This document shows positions 16,618-24,737 of a stretch of 64,000 nucleotides of DNA, one piece after another. Location of the stretch: NCBI RefSeq assembly GCF_000719515.1, contig NZ_JOGR01000012.1, positions 62,001 to 126,000 of the forward strand, given 5' to 3'. The number at the start of each line of letters is the position of its first letter. Positions within the stretch are counted from its first letter, which is position 1. The position numbers and the translations under genes were made by a program. Source of the DNA: Glycomyces sp. NRRL B-16210 (lineage in GTDB: Bacteria > Actinomycetota > Actinomycetes > Mycobacteriales > Micromonosporaceae). Below the pieces are notes generated by a model that worked only from the letters and a program-made list of their open reading frames with translations, was not told the DNA's origin and searched no databases.

Positions 16618-17262
16618 TTGCGAACCCTCATGAAACGCTCCGCCGCCACCGCCGTGGCCGCCGCGGCGGCAGTGCTCGCCGTCGCCGCCCCCTCCGCCGC
16701 TCAGCAGACCTCGTTCGACATCATCGACGAAGGCCACGTCGACGTCTTCGGCGTCGCCTACGAGGACGGCGAGCTCGACCTCCACATTCACGACGACGAG
16801 AACGGCGTCGAGCGCGACCCCGGCTCGACGGCCCTGCGGGTCAACCCGGCCGCCCGGACCACCGTCCCGGCCGGATACGACTTCCTCGGCGAGGAGGGCG
16901 ATGACGTCTGGATCCTCCCCGACACCAACGTCGAAGGGCTCCTGTTCGCCGGCTGGGCCACCGAAGAGGTCCCCGACGGCGTGTTCGTCGACGACACCCT
17001 CACCATCACCGTCCACGACGCCTGGGGCGACGTCGACCTCTACACCGTGGACGACTTCGGCGACCCGACCGTCCTCTTCGACTCCGCTGAAGGTCCCGGC
17101 TCCTGGGAGGTCGGCACCGGCGGCCACGGTCACCTGAACTGGGCCTTCGGTGAAGCGGGCGGGTGGTACAAGCTCACCGTCGAGGCCGAGGGCGTGCTCG
17201 AGGACACGAACCAGACCGTCTCGACCGGCGAGGTCGACTACTGGTTCTACGTGGCGTGCTGA
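16618..17262 (+). CDS. secreted single-repeat 'choice-of-anchor M' protein
   Basis: A 214-residue exported protein with one TIGR03769-type repeat and no visible membrane or sortase anchor. I chose TTG 16618 because GAAAGGGAAG (16601-16610) lies seven bases before it. In-frame ATG codons at 16582 and 16630 are alternatives with poor spacing. The signal peptide (AVLAVAAPSAA-Q) is clear. The repeat shows 'EGHVDVFGVAY', 'FLGEEGDDVWILP', 'LLFAGW', 'VDLYTVDDFGDP' and the H-x-H motif 'GHGHLNWAF'. It begins 64 bases after the first repeat protein and is two bases from the next start codon, so it lies in the same operon. Probably a soluble or wall-retained metal-binding partner of the importer. Confidence 0.85.
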   Translation: MRTLMKRSAATAVAAAAAVLAVAAPSAAQQTSFDIIDEGHVDVFGVAYEDGELDLHIHDDENGVERDPGSTALRVNPAARTTVPAGYDFLGEEGDDVWILPDTNVEGLLFAGWATEEVPDGVFVDDTLTITVHDAWGDVDLYTVDDFGDPTVLFDSAEGPGSWEVGTGGHGHLNWAFGEAGGWYKLTVEAEGVLEDTNQTVSTGEVDYWFYVAC

Positions 17263-17264
17263 CC

Positions 17265-17888
17265 ATGCGGACCAACGCGATCAAGGCGGGCGCCGTGCTC
17301 GGCGCCGTCGCCGCCCTGCTCTTCGCGGGCCAGGCGCAGGCCGCCACCACCATCAGCTCCGGACACGTCGATGCGCTCGCCTTCACTTACGACGACACGG
17401 CGAACGCACTCGGCATCGAAGTCCACGACGAGACCGGAAACGCCGTCTACGACCCGGCCGACGTGCTCTTCGACGTCCACTCCGGACACCTCGTCAACCG
17501 TCCCGGCGCCGACGCCTGCAAGTTCGACGCCGGCGACAACTGGGTCCTGCCGCGCACCGAGACCGCCGGTCTCATCTGGGCCGGCTGGAGCACCGAGGAA
17601 CTCGACCTGGCCGACTTCGGCGGGAGCCTCCAGGTCGAACTCGTCGACGCCGCGACCCCGACCGGCGGGAACGTCTCGGTCTTCGACGCGACCACCGGCG
17701 CCGTCCGGTTCCACACCGACCCGGCCTGCAACGCCTCCGGCACCGCCGTCACCGAGTCGCACCACCACCCGACCTGGGTGTTCACCGAACCGGGAACGTA
17801 CGCACTCACGTTCCAGGCCAGTGGCACCCACGCCGTCGACGGCGCGGTGACCTCCGCTGAGGTCACCTACACCTTCGACGTCGGCTAG
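17265..17888 (+). CDS. secreted single-repeat 'choice-of-anchor M' protein
   Basis: A 207-residue exported protein whose ATG is two bases after the previous stop. The signal peptide ends at AQAA-T. One repeat follows with 'SGHVDALAFTYDD', 'NWVLPRTE', 'LIWAGWSTEE' and a His cluster 'ESHHHPTWVFTEPG' at the place where its paralogues have H-x-H. Two cysteines (in DACKFD and DPACNAS) may form a disulfide that the sister proteins lack. There is no sortase or membrane anchor. It is followed by a strong hairpin, so expression of the downstream genes may be attenuated here or restarted. Confidence 0.85.
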   Translation: MRTNAIKAGAVLGAVAALLFAGQAQAATTISSGHVDALAFTYDDTANALGIEVHDETGNAVYDPADVLFDVHSGHLVNRPGADACKFDAGDNWVLPRTETAGLIWAGWSTEELDLADFGGSLQVELVDAATPTGGNVSVFDATTGAVRFHTDPACNASGTAVTESHHHPTWVFTEPGTYALTFQASGTHAVDGAVTSAEVTYTFDVG

Positions 17889-17907
17889 ACCTTTTCTCCC
17901 CACAGCG

Positions 17908-17940
17908 GGGCGGCCCCGAGCACTCCCCGGGGCCGCCCCA
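17908..17940 (+). terminator. hairpin inside the zinc operon
   Basis: Perfect 11-base arms GGGGCGGCCCC (17908-17918) and GGGGCCGCCCC (17930-17940) enclose an 11-base loop. There is no T run. It lies between the third surface protein gene and the DUF916-like gene, so it may lower expression of the importer genes relative to the surface proteins. Confidence 0.65.
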
Positions 17941-17964
17941 CCTCCACTACCCGAGAGACCCCCC

Positions 17965-18984
17965 GTGAGAACCACCCTGATCGCCGCCGCCTCGGCCCTC
18001 GCGGTCCTGCTATGCGCGAGTCCCGCCGCCGCCCAAGAGGACGAGGCCGCCCCGGCCACCTGGGGCGTGAACCCCTCCGGGCAGGACGGGCCGGACGGGC
18101 GCGCCGCCTTCGACTACGCGCTCGACCCCGGCGAGACCCTCATCGACTTCGTCGGCGTCTCGAACTTCTCCACCGAGCCGATCACCTTGCGGCTCTACGC
18201 CTCCGACGCCTACACCACCGAGACCGGCGCGTTCGACCTCCTGCCCTCCGGCACCGCCCCGATCGACGTCGGGTCCTGGATCGGCTTCAACGAGCAGGAA
18301 CTCACCGTCGAGCCGCAGACCCGCCTCGACGTGCCGTTCGCGCTCACCGTCCCCGCCGACGCGACCCCCGGCGACCACGTCGGCGGGATCGTCGCCGCCC
18401 TCACCGAAGAGGGCGAGGACGTGCTGGTCGAACGCCGCGTCGGCGCCCGCATCCACTTGCGAGTATCAGGCGACCTCGACCCGAACCTGACCCCCGACGC
18501 GGACGAGGCGACCTACCACTACGTGTGGAACCCGGCGAAGCCCGGCTCGCTCACCTTCGACTACGAGGTCGCCAACCGCGGGAACGTGCGCCTCCAAGGC
18601 GAACTGGTCGCCCGCGTCGGCGGCCCCTGGGACGTGCTCGCGCGCGAACACGTGATCGCCGAACTGCCGCAGATCCTCCCCGGCGACACCTTCGCGGGCA
18701 CCGCCGAACTCGAAGGCGTCTGGCCGCTGCTCCACGTCGAGGTGGACCTCATCGTCCGCCCCGAGGCCGTCGACCCCGCCGACGTCGACTCCCGCCTGCC
18801 CACGCGCACCGACGAGTCCGCCGTCTGGGCCCCGCCGTGGACCCAGCTCGCCGTCGCCGTGCTCCTCGCCTTCGCCCTGTGGCTGACGTTCAAGCTCCGG
18901 GCCCGCAAGCGCCGCAAGGCGGCCGCCCGCAGCGGCGAGCCGCGGCCCGACCCCGAACCCGAGAAGGAGCCGGTCGAAGCATGA
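17965..18984 (+). CDS. DUF916/WxL-interacting-like membrane-anchored protein
   Basis: A 339-residue protein starting with GTG 17965. It has a signal peptide (LLCASPAAAQ), then two beta-rich Ig-like domains with the family pattern 'WGVNPSG...RAAFDYALDPGETLIDFVGVSNFSTEPI' and 'GDHVGGIVAAL'. One C-terminal transmembrane helix (WTQLAVAVLLAFALWLTFKL) and a basic, Pro/Glu-rich tail follow. This is the layout of DUF916 proteins, whose Gram-positive relatives bind WxL proteins and peptidoglycan. The first gene of the operon ends in a WxL-like domain, so this protein may hold that surface protein at the wall. Its stop overlaps the binding-protein start (ATGA). Confidence 0.8.
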   Translation: MRTTLIAAASALAVLLCASPAAAQEDEAAPATWGVNPSGQDGPDGRAAFDYALDPGETLIDFVGVSNFSTEPITLRLYASDAYTTETGAFDLLPSGTAPIDVGSWIGFNEQELTVEPQTRLDVPFALTVPADATPGDHVGGIVAALTEEGEDVLVERRVGARIHLRVSGDLDPNLTPDADEATYHYVWNPAKPGSLTFDYEVANRGNVRLQGELVARVGGPWDVLAREHVIAELPQILPGDTFAGTAELEGVWPLLHVEVDLIVRPEAVDPADVDSRLPTRTDESAVWAPPWTQLAVAVLLAFALWLTFKLRARKRRKAAARSGEPRPDPEPEKEPVEA

Positions 18985-20474
18985 GACCCGTCCGAACCGC
19001 CGCCCTACTGTCGCTCACGTTGGCCGCGACCGGTTGCGCCGCAACGCACAGCGCCGACGGCATCCAGGTCGTCGTCACCACCGAGATCATCAAGGACTGG
19101 GCCGAGATCGTCGGCGGCGACCGCGTCGAGGTCGAGACCATCGTCCCGCCCGGCGGCGACCCGCACTCCTACGAGCCCAGCCCGAGCGACGCGGCCACCG
19201 TCGCCCGCGCCGACCTCGCCTTCACCAACCACCTGCTGCTCGAAGAGCACGCCCTCATCAAGCTCTTCGACTCCAACGTGCCCGAGGACGCCCCGAACAT
19301 ATCGCTCGCCGAGAACGCCGAACCGTACGGCGCCAAGCTCATCCCGCTGGTCGAGGACGTCGGGCTCGACGTGGTCTGGCTCGGCTTCGGCGTGCGGGGC
19401 GAGACCCGGACCCGCTCGGCCGAGATCGACCTGCGCCTGACCGGATTCACCGGCCCCGGGACGGTCGCCATGTTCCTCACCGACGCCTTCGGCACCCCCG
19501 ACGTCCACTGGAACACCGCCGACGGGCTCGACGAGTCCGATGTGATCACCCTGCCGCCCCAGGCGCACACGCACGTGAACTGGACCTTCACCGAACCAGG
19601 CGTGTACGAGTTGACCACGGCCGCAACGGTCACCGACGAAGGCCGCACCACCGAGGCGGGCGAGGCCACCTTCACGTTCGCCGTCGGCGTCAACCCGCGC
19701 GAGGTCCGCGAGGGCGCGACGGTGCTCGACGACGGCCACACCGACCTCACCGCCGACCTCGACACCGGCGCCTTCGTGGTCCGCGACGACGAGCGCGGTG
19801 ACCTCGACCCCGCCGAGGTGGTCATCGACGTGCCCACGCGCTCGATCGAGGTCGTCCCCGACGCCGAGCTGTTCGCGTTCCTCGGCGAGCCGGGCACCGA
19901 GCTGTACCAGCTCCCGCAGGCCGTGCTCGGCAAGCACGTGCACGGCGAGATCGACCCGCACCTGTGGCAGAACGTCCGCAACGCGAAGGCGTACGTCGAG
20001 GTCATCGTCAACGCGCTCATCGAGATCGACCCCGAGGGCCGCGATGCCTTCGAGGCCAACCGCGACGCGTACCTGGCCGAACTCGACGCGCTCGACGCCG
20101 AGGTCGCCGCCGCGATCGACACGATCCCCGAGGCCGACCGGCAGCTCATCACCACCCACGACGCCTTCGGCTACCTCGCCGACCGCTACGGGATGCAGAT
20201 CGCCGGCTTCGTGGTCCCGAACCCGGCCGCCGAGCCGAGCGCGAAGCAGGTCGAGCAGTTGACCGGGACCATCGCGGACCTGGAGGTCGGCGCCGTGTTC
20301 GTGGAGCCGAACCTCCACGCCCGCGCCGGCGTGCTGCGCCAGGTCGCCGAAGACCTGGACGTGCGGGTCTGCACCCTGCACGGGGACGCACTGCCCCAAG
20401 GCGCACCAACCTATGTGGACATGATGCGGCAGAACGCCGCCGAACTCGCCCGCTGCCTGGGAGGCACCTCATGA
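18981..20474 (+). CDS. ZnuA-type metal-binding lipoprotein with inserted surface repeat (TIGR03772-like)
   Basis: A 497-residue lipoprotein, about 190 residues longer than usual ZnuA. The lipobox LAATGC places the lipidated Cys at residue 19. All cluster A-I metal ligands are visible: His62 (PHSYEP), His327 (DPHLW), His393 (TTHDAFGYL) and the acidic site in 'VEPN' near residue 442. Residues about 125-315 are an insertion made of two halves of the choice-of-anchor M repeat. The C-terminal half (with AHTHVNWTF) comes first and the N-terminal half (DGHTD, FLGEPGTELYQLPQ) second. The insertion sits where E. coli ZnuA has its His-rich loop. Role: captures Zn2+ and passes it to the ATPase/permease pair downstream. 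Four-base overlaps on both sides show translational coupling. Confidence 0.92.
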   Translation: MRPVRTAALLSLTLAATGCAATHSADGIQVVVTTEIIKDWAEIVGGDRVEVETIVPPGGDPHSYEPSPSDAATVARADLAFTNHLLLEEHALIKLFDSNVPEDAPNISLAENAEPYGAKLIPLVEDVGLDVVWLGFGVRGETRTRSAEIDLRLTGFTGPGTVAMFLTDAFGTPDVHWNTADGLDESDVITLPPQAHTHVNWTFTEPGVYELTTAATVTDEGRTTEAGEATFTFAVGVNPREVREGATVLDDGHTDLTADLDTGAFVVRDDERGDLDPAEVVIDVPTRSIEVVPDAELFAFLGEPGTELYQLPQAVLGKHVHGEIDPHLWQNVRNAKAYVEVIVNALIEIDPEGRDAFEANRDAYLAELDALDAEVAAAIDTIPEADRQLITTHDAFGYLADRYGMQIAGFVVPNPAAEPSAKQVEQLTGTIADLEVGAVFVEPNLHARAGVLRQVAEDLDVRVCTLHGDALPQGAPTYVDMMRQNAAELARCLGGTS

Positions 20475-21871
20475 AGTACCGCAGTCTCGCGGCCGCCGCC
20501 GTCGGCGCGGCCCTCGCGCTCGGCTCGGCGGCCCCCGCCGAAGCCCAAGCACCCGAGGGGATCGCGGCGTTCGAGGCCGGGAGCACCGGCCTGAACGTCA
20601 CGGCCCCTGAGGAACTGGCGACCGTGCCCGCGCTCGTCCCCGACCGCGAGGACTTCGCGTTCCTCGGCGACGCGGGCGACCTCGTGTGGGTGGCCGGAAC
20701 CGTGGACGGCACGACCTATCCGACCCTCGACGCCTCCGGCGTCGACGCCGACCTCACTCTGGGGCTCGACAAGCTCGAAGGCCCCGGCGAGGCCTGGCTC
20801 TACACCTTCACCGGCCCCGGGCTCGCGCAGCCGCTGGCATCCACAAAGGAGGAATCGACCTTCGAGCTCGCCGCCGGGACCACCGCCCTCGTGGTGCTCG
20901 CCGTGGACGAACCCGGTGCGTACACACTCGAACTGCGCGCCAGGCAGGACGCGCCCGGCCACGGCTCCGCGCCGAACGGGCACGCCCAGACCGCCGCAGC
21001 GACTGCCACCACCACCTACTCGCTCATCGCCGAGGCGGCCACCCGCGAGGAGACCGCGGCCCTCGCGACCGGTGCGGACGCCGAAGGGGGCAAGGCCCAG
21101 ACCGCGGCCTCGTGCGAGGTCATCACCGACGGTCACGTGGACGTGGGCCCCCGTTTCGTGGACGGGGAGTGGACGGTGCAGCTGCGCGACGACCGCGCCT
21201 CCGAATCCGTCTGGCGCGACCTCGAAGACGTGGTGCTCCGGGTCCCGGACGCCGCGCTGTTCCCCATCCCCGAAGGGGACTACGGCTTCCTCGGCGAAGC
21301 GGGCGAGGAGATCTACATGCTCCCGCAGGTCCAGGACGCCGGGATCGTCTGGCCCGGCTGGAACACGCAGGACGCCTCGGTCATCGACGCCGTGCCCGGC
21401 GCGGTCGACTGGAATCTTCAGGCCGTGGACGGCCCCGGCGATTTCACGCTCTTCCTCACCGGCACCTTCGGCGGCGCCGACGTCCTCTTCGACTCCTCCG
21501 AGTCCCTCCCGCAGACCGTGTCCGTCCCGCGGAACACCCACGCGCACGGCAACTTCACCTTCTCGGAGGCCGGAATCTACCGCCTCACCGTCGAGTTCGC
21601 CGCGACCACGGCCGACGGTGAGGCGGTCACCGACACCAAGCGGATCCAGCTGGCCGTGGGCGACGCCGCGAACCCGAACGACGCCTGCTCGGGCGGCGGC
21701 TCCGGCGATGACGAGTCCGCTGGGGACGACAAGGGCGGGTTCCTGCCCACCACCGGCACCGGCTGGCTCCTGTGGGGCCTGGGCGCCGCCCTCCTCGCCG
21801 TCGTCGGCGTCGTCATCATGGCCGCGACCCGCAAGAGGCGCGGCGCTGCGGAGGACGTCGATGCGAGCTGA
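20471..21871 (+). CDS. LPXTG-anchored 'choice-of-anchor M' surface protein
   Basis: A 466-residue wall-anchored protein. ATG 20471 overlaps the previous stop. A signal peptide (GSAAPAEAQ) is followed by a degenerate repeat (about 30-165) lacking the His motifs. A full repeat (about 205-395) follows with 'DGHVDVGPRF', 'FLGEAGEEIYMLPQ', 'IVWPGW' and 'NTHAHGNFTF'. The C-terminus is a classic sorting signal: LPTTG, the hydrophobic stretch 'WLLWGLGAALLAVVGVVIMAA', then a basic tail TRKRRG. A sortase would attach it to peptidoglycan; no sortase gene is in the window. Its stop overlaps the ATPase start. Inferred: the wall-fixed end of a zinc relay from surface to importer. Confidence 0.92.
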   Translation: MKYRSLAAAAVGAALALGSAAPAEAQAPEGIAAFEAGSTGLNVTAPEELATVPALVPDREDFAFLGDAGDLVWVAGTVDGTTYPTLDASGVDADLTLGLDKLEGPGEAWLYTFTGPGLAQPLASTKEESTFELAAGTTALVVLAVDEPGAYTLELRARQDAPGHGSAPNGHAQTAAATATTTYSLIAEAATREETAALATGADAEGGKAQTAASCEVITDGHVDVGPRFVDGEWTVQLRDDRASESVWRDLEDVVLRVPDAALFPIPEGDYGFLGEAGEEIYMLPQVQDAGIVWPGWNTQDASVIDAVPGAVDWNLQAVDGPGDFTLFLTGTFGGADVLFDSSESLPQTVSVPRNTHAHGNFTFSEAGIYRLTVEFAATTADGEAVTDTKRIQLAVGDAANPNDACSGGGSGDDESAGDDKGGFLPTTGTGWLLWGLGAALLAVVGVVIMAATRKRRGAAEDVDAS

Positions 21872-22595
21872 CGACCTGCGGATACAGGGCCTCTCGGTGA
21901 GCCTCGGCGGCAGGCGGGTCCTCGAAGGCGTCGACCTCGCGGTCGCCCCCGGCGAGACCGTCGGGCTCATCGGCCCCAACGGCGCGGGCAAGACCACGCT
22001 CCTGCGCGCCGTCCTCGGCCTCATCCGGCCCGACGCCGGGACCGTGACCAGCGGCGCGGGCCGCCCCGGCTACGTCCCGCAGAAGCACGAGTTCACCTGG
22101 GACTTCCCGATCACCGTCGCCGGCGCGGTCCTCAACGCCCGGAGCGGCACGAAGTGGCTGAGAGGTCCCGACCGCACCGACCGCGAGGCCGCCGCCGAGG
22201 CGATCGGCCTCGCAGGGCTCACCGACCTCGCGGCGCGCCCGGTCGGCGAGCTCTCCGGCGGCCAGCGCCAGCGGGTGCTCGTCGCCCGGGCGCTCGCGCG
22301 CCGCCCCGGGCTCCTGCTGCTCGACGAGCCGTTCACCGGCGTGGACGTGCCTACGCAGGAGCTGCTGACGGGCCTGCTGGCGCGGCTCGCGGCGTCGGGG
22401 ACGGCGATCCTCATGACCACGCACGACCTGGCGCAGGCGCGGGCGACGTGCACGCGGATCTGCCTGCTCAACCGCAGCGTCGTCGCCGACGGCGCTCCAG
22501 GGGATCTGACCGACCCGGGCCTGTGGCTGCGGGCGTTCGGGGTCGCGGCCTCGGGTGAACTCAAGGCGCTTCTCGCCGGATCGGAGTCGAAGTGA
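21861..22595 (+). CDS. zinc-type ABC importer ATPase (ZnuC-like)
   Basis: A 244-residue ATPase. It shows Walker A 'GPNGAGKTT', Q-loop 'YVPQKHEFTWDFPITV', signature 'LSGGQRQRV', Walker B 'LLLLDEPFTGVD' and H-loop 'MTTHDL'. The 'PQKHEF.WDFPITV' stretch is typical of the metal (Zn/Mn) ABC family paired with anchored-repeat systems (TIGR03771). ATG 21861 is preceded by GGAGGACGTCG and lies inside the end of the LPXTG protein gene. The stop overlaps the permease start by four bases. Cytoplasmic, dimerises on the permease. Confidence 0.95.
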   Translation: MRADDLRIQGLSVSLGGRRVLEGVDLAVAPGETVGLIGPNGAGKTTLLRAVLGLIRPDAGTVTSGAGRPGYVPQKHEFTWDFPITVAGAVLNARSGTKWLRGPDRTDREAAAEAIGLAGLTDLAARPVGELSGGQRQRVLVARALARRPGLLLLDEPFTGVDVPTQELLTGLLARLAASGTAILMTTHDLAQARATCTRICLLNRSVVADGAPGDLTDPGLWLRAFGVAASGELKALLAGSESK

Positions 22596-23461
22596 TCGAG
22601 TGGCTGGCCGAGCCGTGGTCGCACGTGTTCATGCAGCGGGCCTTCGCGGTGGCCGTGATGTCGGCGGTGGTGTGCGTGGCGGTGGGGGCGTTCGTGGTGC
22701 TGCGCGGGATGGCGTTCATCGGGGACGCGGTGGCGCACGCGGTGTTCCCGGGTGTCGCGATCGGGTTCGTGCTGCATCTGAACCTGGCGTTGTCGGGGGC
22801 GGTGGCGGGCGTGGCGACGGCGTTGGCGATCGTGCTGATCAGCCAGACGCGGAGACTCAAGGAGGACACGGTGATCGGGATCTTCTGGGCGGCCGCGTTC
22901 GGTCTGGGGATCGTGGTGGTCTCGACGCAGGACTCCTATACGGGGGATCTGGCGTCGTTCCTGTTCGGGCAGATCCTGGCGCTGGGCGACGAGGACGTGG
23001 TGCTGGTCGCGGTGGCCGGGGCGGTGCTGGTGGCGGCGACGTTCCTTCTGCGGCGTCAGTTGATCGCGGTGAGTCTGGACCGGGAGACGGCGCGGGCGTC
23101 GGGGCTGCCGGTGCTCGCGCTCGACATCGCGCTGTACGTGATGGTGACGGTGGCGATCGTGATCGCGCTTCAGGCGGTGGGGAACATCCTGGTGCTGGCG
23201 CTGCTGGTGACTCCGGCGGCGGCGGCGCGGCTGGTGACCGACCGGCTGGGCCCGATGGTGGCGGTCGGGTGCGCGGTGGCGGCGTTCGGGGCGATCGCGG
23301 GCCTGTACCTGTCGTTCTATTACGACTTGGCGGCCGGGGGCTTGATCGTCCTGGTGATCACCGGGGTGTTCTTGACGGCTTGGCTGTTCGCGCCGAGGCA
23401 CGGCGTGCTCGCGAAGTGGCGGACCCGCCGTATCGCTCCCGTCGAGCGCGCCGAGGCCTGA
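22592..23461 (+). CDS. zinc-type ABC importer permease (ZnuB-like)
   Basis: A 289-residue integral membrane protein with about eight to nine hydrophobic segments. It has the family features 'FVVLRGMAFIGDAVAHAVFPGVAIGF' near the N-terminus and 'LVLALLVTPAAAARL' later. GTG 22592 overlaps the ATPase stop. It belongs to the ABC-3 metal permease family (TIGR03770-type in anchored-repeat systems). It forms the membrane channel for the metal delivered by the lipoprotein at 18981. Last gene of the zinc group; a T-run terminator follows. Confidence 0.95.
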   Translation: MIEWLAEPWSHVFMQRAFAVAVMSAVVCVAVGAFVVLRGMAFIGDAVAHAVFPGVAIGFVLHLNLALSGAVAGVATALAIVLISQTRRLKEDTVIGIFWAAAFGLGIVVVSTQDSYTGDLASFLFGQILALGDEDVVLVAVAGAVLVAATFLLRRQLIAVSLDRETARASGLPVLALDIALYVMVTVAIVIALQAVGNILVLALLVTPAAAARLVTDRLGPMVAVGCAVAAFGAIAGLYLSFYYDLAAGGLIVLVITGVFLTAWLFAPRHGVLAKWRTRRIAPVERAEA

Positions 23462-23479
23462 TCCCTGCTCCCGTGGTCT

Positions 23480-23514
23480 CCGGCCCGGCGTTCGCGCCGG
23501 GCCGGCGGCCTTTT
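23480..23514. terminator. intrinsic terminator between convergent zinc and mrp operons
   Basis: An 11-bp stem CCGGCCCGGCG/CGCCGGGCCGG closes on a TTCG tetraloop, with TTTT at 23511-23514. The T run overlaps the stop region of mrpG on the minus strand, so the stem probably also ends the mrp transcript. Confidence 0.9.
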
Positions 23515-23908
23515 ATCGGGGCGCGCCCGGGGTCTGGCGGGACTGGTCGGGGGAGACTTCGGTGAACTTGTCGGCGTCGGGGGCGAGTTCGTCGACGATG
23601 AGCAGGTCCTTGCGGGTGTGGCCGTCGCGGTAGACGGCGCGGCCGACCATGTGGGCGGCGACGGGTGCGGTCGCGAGTTGGAAGATCGCGATGAGGACCA
23701 TCGTGGTGATGTCGACCAGGGCCCCGATGCGGATGGCGCAGCCGGTCAGCATCAGCAGGAGGCCGAGGACCTGCGGTTTGGTGGCGGCGTGCATCCGGCT
23801 CATGAGGTCGGGGAAGCGCAGGAGCGCGACCCCGGCGGCGAGGCTGAGGAGCGCGCCGGTGATCATGCAGACGGCCGCGATCGTGTCGAGGACGTTTTCG
23901 AGCGTCAT
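23513..23908 (-). CDS. mrpG: Mrp antiporter subunit G
   Basis: A 131-residue membrane protein with three hydrophobic helices. It has the PhaG/MnhG pattern 'AGVALLRFPDLMSRMHAATKPQVLGLLLMLTGCAIRIG'. It is the smallest-role structural subunit of the multisubunit Na+(K+)/H+ antiporter. It overlaps mrpF by four bases and is the last gene of the operon. The polar C-terminal tail (about 30 residues) is a little longer than in Bacillus. Confidence 0.95.
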   Translation of the reverse strand: MTLENVLDTIAAVCMITGALLSLAAGVALLRFPDLMSRMHAATKPQVLGLLLMLTGCAIRIGALVDITTMVLIAIFQLATAPVAAHMVGRAVYRDGHTRKDLLIVDELAPDADKFTEVSPDQSRQTPGAPR

Positions 23909-24168
23909 GACTTCTCCCGGGTGATGAACCTGGCGACGCCGACCGAGCCGGTGATGCCCAGCAGGGACACCACGACCAGGACCGGCAGGGCCGTCGGGTC
24001 GCGGCTGAAGGCCGCCTCGGCGGCGATCCCGGTGATGATGATCGCCAGCAGCACGTCGGTGGCGACGATCCGGTCGAGTGTGGTGGGTCCGCGGACGATC
24101 CGCACCAGGGCCATCGCGCCGGCGGCGGTGAGCAGGACGGTGACGGCGACGGCGGCGTAGGTCATCAT
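23905..24168 (-). CDS. mrpF: Mrp antiporter subunit F
   Basis: An 87-residue, three-helix membrane protein with the MnhF pattern 'ALVRIVRGPTTLDRIVATDVLLAIIITGIAA'. I chose the first of two tandem ATG codons (24168) because it overlaps the mrpE stop as ATGA. MrpF is needed for assembly and ion exchange of the complex. Confidence 0.93.
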   Translation of the reverse strand: MMTYAAVAVTVLLTAAGAMALVRIVRGPTTLDRIVATDVLLAIIITGIAAEAAFSRDPTALPVLVVVSLLGITGSVGVARFITREKS

Positions 24169-24737
24169 GGCGAGGTCTCCTCGGGGACGGGCGCGTTCAC
24201 CTTCCGCAGCTCCTCCTTCGAGCCGATGGCCCGGACGAGCCGCCGCTCCAGCAGCAGGACCTCTTTGCGGAGCCGCTCGACGTGGTCGGCGTCCTCGACG
24301 CCGAGCATGTGGATGTACAGCGTGCCGGTCTGGCGGTCGGCCTCGGTGATGAGGCTGCCGGGCACGAGCGAGACCGCTTCGGCGACCAGTGTCATGTTCA
24401 GGTCGGAGACGACCCGGAGCTTGACTTTGACGATCGCGCTGTTGGGCAGGCCGGGCCTGAAGGCGAGCGCGGCGACCTGGAAGCTGGCCACGACGAGGTC
24501 GGTGAAGAACCGCGCGAAGAAGGCGATGACCCAGAGCGGGCGCACGCGCCCGCCGAACTTGACCGGCGGGAGCGGGAAGACGACCAGGATCGCCGTCGCC
24601 ACGAGGGCGCCGGTGATGATGTTCATCCACGTGAACTCCCCCCACAGGAGGTTCCACACGATGACGAGGCCGAAGACGGCGATGATCCGGCTGCGGACGC
24701 GCTCTTTCTTGGTCAGGGCGATTTCGTAGGGGCTCAT
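24165..24737 (-). CDS. mrpE: Mrp antiporter subunit E
   Basis: A 190-residue protein with two to three N-terminal membrane helices and a cytoplasmic alpha/beta domain. The family motifs 'NLLWGEFTWMNIITG' and 'LVVASFQVAALAF...SAIVKVKLRVVSDL', followed by 'SLVPGSLI', identify MrpE/MnhE. It overlaps mrpD and mrpF by four bases. It is a stabilising subunit of the antiporter. Confidence 0.95.
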   Translation of the reverse strand: MSPYEIALTKKERVRSRIIAVFGLVIVWNLLWGEFTWMNIITGALVATAILVVFPLPPVKFGGRVRPLWVIAFFARFFTDLVVASFQVAALAFRPGLPNSAIVKVKLRVVSDLNMTLVAEAVSLVPGSLITEADRQTGTLYIHMLGVEDADHVERLRKEVLLLERRLVRAIGSKEELRKVNAPVPEETSP

